A stretch of 64,000 nt of DNA from Homarus americanus (taxonomy: Eukaryota > Arthropoda > Malacostraca > Decapoda > Nephropidae), in contig NW_024737068.1 of assembly GCF_018991925.1 (NCBI RefSeq), forward strand, positions 9,031,885 through 9,095,884, in the 5' to 3' direction. The translations under genes were made by a program, and so were the position numbers. Positions 57,704 to 64,000 of the stretch are shown piece by piece (positions within the stretch are counted from its first letter, which is position 1; every line of letters starts with the position of its first letter). The notes beneath the pieces were generated by a model. It saw nothing but the letters and a program-made list of their open reading frames with translations, was not told the origin of the DNA and ran no database searches.

Positions 57704-59383
57704 ATGGCGCCAATACCCAATTCTACAGCCTCGCTTGATGATAAGGAGAAGCTGAAGTTGCGTGCAAGGGACAGCTACAGCAAACCACATGATACACAAG
57801 AAGGTCTTGAAATACGGAAAATGATAATGAATAAGGAGCATAAGGATGACAAGGCTAAGGTACAGATGTTGTCCCTTGGACAAAAGACAAACAGGCCAAC
57901 TAAAGTGATACTTTTGGTGGGTGCAACAGGTACCGGTAAGACGACCCTAATCAATGCCATGGTGAACTTCATATATTGTATCGACTTCTCTGATAACTTC
58001 AGACTTGTGCTAATTGATGACAAAAATGCCCCTAAGCGCTCACAGGCTGAGAGCCAAACGGACCTGATCACTGCCTATGCTTTCTACCAGTTACCTGGGA
58101 TGCCTTTTGAATACAACTATGTACTGATTGATACTCCAGGCTTTGGGGACACCCGAGGTATTCAGCGTGACCGGGAAATGATGAATCAACTAGAGGTATT
58201 TCTCAAGCAAGATTATGGTGTTGATCAAGTAGATGGAGTTGGCTTTGTTACTCCTTCCTCCGCTGCTCGCTTAACTCAAACACAGAGATATGTCTATGAT
58301 GGCCTGTCATCTATGTTTGGTAAAGACATTAAAGATAACATATATATAATGGCTACATTCGCTGATGCCAAAACTCCGCCAGTTTTGGATGCTCTTGTTG
58401 AAGCTGGAGTCCACTACTCTGGGTTCTATAAGTTCAACAACAGTGCACTGTATGCTCGAAACAGTACTGAGAATGGTGGCAGTGATGACTCGGATTCTGA
58501 TGATGAGGACTCTGCCTACATTTGCAAGTTATTCTGGGAGATGGGATTCCGTAGCATGACTAACTTCTTTTTGAAGTTGGGAAAGACTACTCCAGCAAGT
58601 CTGACACTTACCAAGCAGGTGCTTGAGGAACGTAGTCGTTTACAGATGGTTGTAGTTGGATTACAGAATCAGATTCATCTAGGTTTGGGAAAGCTTACAA
58701 ACTTGAACCAGGAGAGGGATATGTTGGCGCGTCTTGATGATGACATGAAAGGGAGTGCAAATTATCAGGAGGAAGTTGAAGTTCCCAAAATAACTAAGAT
58801 AGATTTGGGTGCAAAACAGCATGTAACAAATTGTATAAAGTGTAATATGACTTGTCATTTTCCATGTTTTATTCCTGATGATGCCAACAAGGCTCATTGT
58901 GCGGCAATGACAAATAATTACTGTCATGTGTGTCCCGAGAAGTGCTACTGGGATTTGCATAAGAACATGAAATTTAGATACGAGCACACATGGATAAAGG
59001 AAACGCGCACAGTGCAGGAGTTGCTAGACCGCTATGAGAATGCCCAGAAAGGTAAACTTGATAAAGAAGGTGCCATTAATGCCATAGAGAATGATATTAA
59101 CCAACATGCACAGATTCTCATTGCCATGATACGTGAAGCCCAGAGTCATGTGGAACGGTTAGAGGAAATTGCTCTAAAGCCTAATCCTCTGACAACGAAG
59201 GAGTACATTGACCTAATGATAGAGTCCGAGAAGATGCAGAAACGCCACAACTTTCAGAAAAGAGTTGAATTGTTGGAAAAACTGAAAGAGGAGGTAGCTG
59301 TCATCCAGGGAGTGCGTGGGAATTGTAACCAAGCATCGGGTGAAGCCTTGTTGAAATATTTCCATGGACTTCTTATTGACTGA
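57704..59383 (+). CDS. P-loop GTPase with Cys-rich segment and coiled coils; uncharacterised
   Basis: One exon encodes 559 residues from ATG at 57704 (GACTATGG context). An AG acceptor at 57675-57676 suggests a spliced 5' leader. The GTPase domain spans about residues 60-290: G1/P-loop GATGTGKTTL at 73-82, G3 IDTPGFGDTRG at 142-152, and a G4-like TFAD near 218. This resembles the septin/AIG1 (GIMAP-like) branch of TRAFAC GTPases. An acidic DDSDSDDED loop follows near 261-269. Helical coiled-coil-like stretches cover about 300-350 and 430-545. Between them, about residues 377-414, lies a Cys cluster (NCIKCNMTCHFPC ... HVCPEKC) that probably binds metal. No signal peptide or membrane helix. I know related uncharacterised proteins from invertebrates and fish but no defined function; nucleotide hydrolysis is expected from the motifs. 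It is intact and is the only long non-transposon open frame in the window. Confidence 0.9.
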   Translation: MAPIPNSTASLDDKEKLKLRARDSYSKPHDTQEGLEIRKMIMNKEHKDDKAKVQMLSLGQKTNRPTKVILLVGATGTGKTTLINAMVNFIYCIDFSDNFRLVLIDDKNAPKRSQAESQTDLITAYAFYQLPGMPFEYNYVLIDTPGFGDTRGIQRDREMMNQLEVFLKQDYGVDQVDGVGFVTPSSAARLTQTQRYVYDGLSSMFGKDIKDNIYIMATFADAKTPPVLDALVEAGVHYSGFYKFNNSALYARNSTENGGSDDSDSDDEDSAYICKLFWEMGFRSMTNFFLKLGKTTPASLTLTKQVLEERSRLQMVVVGLQNQIHLGLGKLTNLNQERDMLARLDDDMKGSANYQEEVEVPKITKIDLGAKQHVTNCIKCNMTCHFPCFIPDDANKAHCAAMTNNYCHVCPEKCYWDLHKNMKFRYEHTWIKETRTVQELLDRYENAQKGKLDKEGAINAIENDINQHAQILIAMIREAQSHVERLEEIALKPNPLTTKEYIDLMIESEKMQKRHNFQKRVELLEKLKEEVAVIQGVRGNCNQASGEALLKYFHGLLID

Positions 59384-60595
59384 AGTGTATGAATATTTAG
59401 TGGAAAAGAATGTACAGTACTGTTAAGTTGACTGAAATGTTTAAACATTAATAGTTTGAATGAACCTTGTAATCCCCATTAAACTGTTAAAAAATACTGT
59501 ATAATCTGCGAGGTGAAGTATGAAGAAATATTTCACCTTGTAAAAACCTAAGTGTTTTTGATTGAGAGAATCCACACATGGAAATTATTTTGATTTAATT
59601 ATTATTAATGATCATGAAGTGTCAAACAAGCATTCATTCCCTCTGAGTATAGGTGTTAAATTATGTTTTAAAACTAGGTTTTTCACCAATGAACTGATTA
59701 GGGAAAACTTGTGGTTTACCGGTAAGGTTTTTGAAGGATTTATGGTTATTTTTTGTTGACGCGCATTCCTGATAAAAGTAAAGTGATTAACATTTGTGTT
59801 TTTGTTTAAATATTTCACATAATTTTGGCATCAAATTTTGGCATCAATTCGACTAAACTTGAGTGAAGTAACAGTTGTTTTATACAGTAGTTGGCTGGTG
59901 GTATCCAAGGATTTAATTTAAATATTCTAATCAAAGGGAACAAATAGTAAGCTGTTATTGCAAGTTGAATTTGGCCACAAAAATAGTGAAGTACTGTGGA
60001 TATTTACATAAAATAGATTATCTTAAAAAAAAAGATTAAAAAAAAAATTACCATGTTCATGATACTGCCTGTGATTATACCTGTACTGTATATGCTGTAC
60101 AGTACTAGTTTTCTGAAATCGTGTATACTGTACGTACCATACTGTAATTTAATTTTGTAGTAATTCTGCAGTTGCCAGTTGCAGTGTAATGACCAATTTT
60201 ATGTAACCAAATCTAATAAAATGAAATGTAGAGCAAATGATTTTAATTCTCAACCTTGTACATTATACAGTATATATTTTGAGGTGTACAGTGAAATATC
60301 AAATATATTGCACAGTATATGTACTCTAGTTTTACTGCTCCTGAATGTAATTTGTGAATCACTAGGTACATTAGCAGTTTAATGAATTAATTCGGATAAT
60401 CTTCTAGGTTGGTCAATCGTATTCTAAGGCATTTAAATGCCATTTGTAAAAAAATTAAAATGCTCGATGGCATTTCAAGGCCCTTTATTTCCCCCCCCCC
60501 CCCCCACCACCACCACCACCACTATGGGTACTGTACCCAGTGAGATTTGAATGCCTGCAGTTGCTTAGCTTACAGTACTGTTTCTAGACAATAAA
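59384..60595 (+). other. 3' flank of the GTPase gene
   Basis: AT-rich, no frames of interest. AATAAA occurs near 60215 (TCTAATAAAATG) and near 60590 (ACAATAAAAATG), either of which could end the transcript. A (C)17/(CCA)n run lies at 60491-60523. Confidence 0.4.
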
Positions 60596-60639
60596 AATGA
60601 GCAAGGGGAGACTACGTATTAAAAATCAATATACACTTC

Positions 60640-60860
60640 GGAGGACATTACAGTATTCAGTCGATAAGTCATACCCGGAGCCAGCAGTTGCTTGCCACAC
60701 TAGAGGTCACAGCTTGGGTGTAAACTGTTTTAGAGTGAAATTTGTTAATTCTTGGAATAATCTGCTAGTGAGCATTGTGGTGGCACTGAATTTTAGCTTT
60801 TCAAACATTGGTGCAGATTCAAGTACTGGGTACATTCTGGAGCCAGTTCTAGCAGACGTG
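60640..60860 (+). pseudogene. 3' end fragment of a CR1-like LINE
   Basis: Reads HTRGHSLGVNCFRVKFVNSW then NNLL, corresponding to the 'TRGHS.....F..R.VN.WN.LP' tail of CR1-like reverse transcriptases, followed by a degenerate end. Solitary. Confidence 0.6.
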
Positions 60861-61230
60861 TAACAAATGTGACCGGCCAACCACTGGCAAAGAAGATAAA
60901 TTAAAAATAATGATGAAGATAAATTAAAAATAATGAAAAGGGATTAGATATGAACCTAAATTGTACTGTTGACCTTAGCCTTCAGAGGAAAGTAAAAATG
61001 GGTGGACATGCACTATTCCCTTTTCGATCATAATGAATAAAATTACTGCTTTTCCCAATCGGGGCACTTCAGCACGTGACCAGTACAGTATGTATTGGAT
61101 TATATTTTAAACCCATCTTCAATATCTTGGGTGGGTGGGGTGACTAGGTATACGTGACCTTAAACAACCTATCTCCCTTTGAACCCTCACATGGTATAAA
61201 AAACAATTGTACACAATTGTGCATACAGTA

Positions 61231-61448
61231 CAGGTTGACAACCCTTTATCCGAAAACCGAAAAATTTTTGGAGCAATTTTTTTTTTTTTTTTTATATAAA
61301 CCGGGATTAGCCCACCCAGGCATAGATCACTGACCCACATCGGGGCCTGCGAAAATGTAATAGTAATACCAATTATAATAATTATTCATAGTAAATAAAA
61401 TTTTTAATAAAAAAAATACAGTACAGTACACCAAAATAAAATAATATG

Positions 61449-61481
<33 letters not shown>

Positions 61482-61942
61482 TATAATAAAATTTATAATA
61501 ATAATAACAATAATACTGTATTAATAATAATAATAATAATACTGTATTAATGATAATAATAATAATAATAAAGAAATACAAGAATGAAAAAAGATATAAA
61601 GTGAGAAACACGACCTAGATCCTATGAATTATTATTATTATTACAGTATATTAATAATAATTATTATAATTATTATTATTATAATAATTATTATTATAAT
61701 TATTATAATAATTATTATTATAATTATTATTATTATAATAATTATTATAATTATTATTATTATAATTATTATTATAATTATTATTATTATAATAATTATT
61801 ATTATAATTATTATTATTATAATAATTATTATAATTATTATTATTATTATACAGTAATTATTATTATTATTATAATTATTATTATTATATTTTCGCCTCC
61901 CAGGCCCCAATGGGGGTCAGTGACTTGTGCCCGGGTGGGCTA
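61231..61942. mobile_element. Partial MITE related to 54805-55351, with expanded AT/ATT core
   Basis: TA followed by CAGGTTGACAACCCTTTATC marks the left end. The inverted subterminal modules are at 61290-61350 (ACCGGGATTAGCCCACCCAG) and 61890-61942 (TGCCCGGGTGGGC). The right terminal repeat is missing, replaced by TA-rich sequence. The core is almost pure AAT/ATT. Confidence 0.7.
61625..61890. repeat. ATT/AAT compound microsatellite
   Basis: About 265 bp made almost only of ATT and AAT/TAA units, largely self-complementary. Poly-isoleucine frames on both strands are artefacts. Confidence 0.95.
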
Positions 61943-62240
61943 TACTATACAGTATATATATATACAGTATATACTGTATATTATTTTTTTTTTTTACCGA
62001 GTGTACAGGTATACTGTATGCATGTCAGGAGTTAGCAACTGGGTCATAGCCTCAATTTAAAAGATAACATTACAGAAAACCGCCAGAGCTAACTTGTTAG
62101 GAGTAAGAGACATGGACTCTTGGAATAAGCTGTCGGAGATTGTTGTGATGGCATGAATATTGAGCTCCAGGTACTGTACATTCAAGAGCCCATACATGCC
62201 CAAATACTGTACAATTCAGAACTCTCGAACAGGATAATAC

Positions 62241-63240
62241 TTTTTTACTTTTAACCTTTTTCCCACCAAACGTTAGCCGTCTGTTACACACTGTTGGCAA
62301 GTATTGGGCATGCACTGACTCCTGAATATATCTGAACCTGCTCTGTTGGTCAAGTCTGGCCTTGAAAGAGCTCACACTCAGAGCTGTCACAACACACTGG
62401 CAGGTTGTCCCAAGAGTTCTCAATTTCCTTGAATAACTTGGCATTGTCTGCAAACATTTGTATGGAGGAGTGTACAGCTTCTAGCTTGTTATGGGTACAC
62501 ATGATGATTTCTTATCATTAATCACCACACACTGCTTGCGATCATGCAGAAAGTCTCTGATCCATGCTAGGACACTTCCCCAATTCCTGTGCCCTTCCAA
62601 TTTAATTCTTAGCCTTTCATGGGGTACACTGTCGAAAGCCTTGGCAAAATCTAGATATATACTGTCGATATTGCTGCTCTGTTACAGAATTTGGGTCCAA
62701 ACATCCAGTACCTTGAGTTCAGTAATAAGAGTTCAGCAGGGGCATTCCATCTTAAAACCATGATGGCAGTCCTTTACAAAGTAGATGTTCTCTCATGGCA
62801 TTTCTTATAATGCTCTCTAGCACTTTACACACTATGCTGGTCAGTCTTACTGGTCTATAATTATTTGTGGAGTGACAATCGCCCCTTTTTGAATATAGGA
62901 CTTGCATGCTGTTTTCCAATCACTGGGGACCTTTTGCATGCTCGTTGCATAACTGTCTTTATATTTTGGGATGCACCATGTCAGGGCTGGTACTCTAATG
63001 AACCTATAGATTTGACAATTTATTTCTTATACCCTCTTCTGAGAAACACTGTGAGTCAGCACTGTCAAACCGTCTGTCCTCAAATGCAGGAAGATTGTTT
63101 GCATCCTCTCTTGTGAACACTGGAAAAGAATTTGTTCAATGCCTCTGCCTTCTCCTGGTCAGAACAGAATCTGTGTAATTACCATTTTCAAGCATTGGGT
63201 CCAGGTCTGATACACCTACTCACATTTTTAATTTCGACTG
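62241..63240 (-). pseudogene. CR1-like LINE reverse transcriptase fragment
   Basis: On the - strand 62680-62490 corresponds to the AKAFDSVPHERL palm motif and the W-x-x-x-FL-x-x-R-x-Q-V segment (+ strand text GGGGTACACTGTCGAAAGCC and CATGCAGAAAGTCTCTGATC). 62453-62280 gives SFKARLDQQSRFRYIQESVH, the C-terminal tail. The order shows an internal deletion between palm and tail. Most similar to the copy at 55740-56740. Confidence 0.7.
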
Positions 63241-64000
63241 ACCGTCTACATAGTAAGCTAACAATTGGCAAAAGTGTAAAAAAAAAAAAAAAGCTACAGT
63301 ATTATTATTACATGCTAGTATATACTGCACCCTAGTCAAAAAGTTATAAGTAAGTTACAAAACATAAAAGGCTCCTCGTGGGCTTAGAATGCTGAAAAAA
63401 AAGTAGATACGTCCTGTATAGTATAATATGAAAAACATAAATATAAAACCTTATAATATACTCAATATATTTCATAAAAGGAGATAAACATTAAACAAAA
63501 GTACAACATGAAGAAGTAAACCATATTGAGATGGAGATGAAATTTATTATCATTTGTCATGGCATGATGACAGCCTGTTCATATCAATGGTTCAGTCAGT
63601 CGGTATCAGTGGCAACTTATGATTGTTAATATCTGTCGCATTAGTTAGAAGGGAATTCAGACACGACCTACTGAATTAAGGACAATCCCTCAGGTCACAT
63701 CTCTGTCCTTCCTGAGAGAAAAAGAAGACCACCACTAAAATATTTTTCAGATTTTTTGTCATATATGTTTTTTATGGAAACTGATGATAAAATGTACCCA
63801 AGAGCTTTGTATCTTAATACTGTAATTAAAATAATTGCCATCAGAAAAATATATCTTTTTACAGATATGTACAGTACATACTGTATTTACGGATCTGCTG
63901 CACATCGTGTACACATTTGGGAGGATATTAACTACAAAACTCATTTTTGTCAAGTTTATGAGAGTATAGTGATCAAAGTACTGTAAAATATGTAGATTAT
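63241..64000. other. Right end of the window, no gene recognised
   Basis: AT-rich sequence with scattered ACAGTA motifs. Nothing further supported. Confidence 0.4.

Noticed and set aside
61624..61910. Poly-isoleucine frames on both strands
   Set aside because: Produced by the ATT/AAT microsatellite.

Overview
The window looks like nuclear DNA from a decapod crustacean or a related arthropod. The coding exons have GT/AG introns, and transposon families of animal type are dense: Ty3/gypsy, Tigger/pogo, mariner, hAT, CR1-like and Jockey-like LINEs, and many TA-flanked MITEs. Microsatellites and minisatellites are abundant, short runs of the arthropod telomere unit (AACCT/TTAGG) occur inside the sequence, and an ACAGT-type motif is scattered throughout. 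I cannot name the species. No bacterial operon, CRISPR array, rRNA or clear tRNA gene is visible.

Three host genes can be supported. (1) The 3' end of an unrecognised + strand gene has two exons (275-382 and 909-1187); the last exon encodes a His/Asp/Glu-rich repeat tail. (2) A complete seven-coding-exon syntaxin of the endosomal Syx13/STX7/STX12 type lies on the - strand (26244-37578). All splice sites and phases fit, giving a 285-residue protein with the 0-layer glutamine and a C-terminal membrane anchor. (3) A single-coding-exon, 559-residue P-loop GTPase with a Cys-rich segment and coiled coils lies on the + strand (57704-59383). A CCAAT-box-rich segment with a splice donor at 49.1-49.42 kb may be its promoter and first non-coding exon.

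Most of the rest is layered repeats. 1.5-4 kb: a decayed gene of the 'GCDTT' family, split by an 893-bp MITE. 5.5-7.2 kb: a MITE and an 855-bp hAT derivative with a perfect 8-bp target duplication. 7.3-15.3 kb: a Tigger transposon carrying a recent gypsy insertion (423-bp LTRs, 5-bp target duplication). 15.8-20.7 kb: three more TA-flanked terminal-inverted-repeat elements. 21.5-22.8 kb: a 35-bp minisatellite. The syntaxin introns hold a mariner, an RTE-like fragment and a MITE containing a 20-bp minisatellite. 38.4-41.9 kb: LINE pieces, one inside another. 42-49 kb: intergenic DNA with a second hAT copy, long TA tracts and a 22-bp minisatellite. 50.4-54.1 kb: an almost full-length CR1-like LINE. 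54.1-55.4 kb: a nested palindrome and a MITE. 55.7-56.7 and 62.2-63.2 kb: further CR1-like fragments. 61.2-61.95 kb: a MITE whose centre has become an AT/ATT microsatellite.

The most notable structures are the nested insertions with exact target-site duplications, the four-module palindrome at 54.1 kb, the perfect 30-bp hairpin in the 5' intron of the syntaxin, and the uncharacterised GTPase. I found no coordinated multi-gene system.
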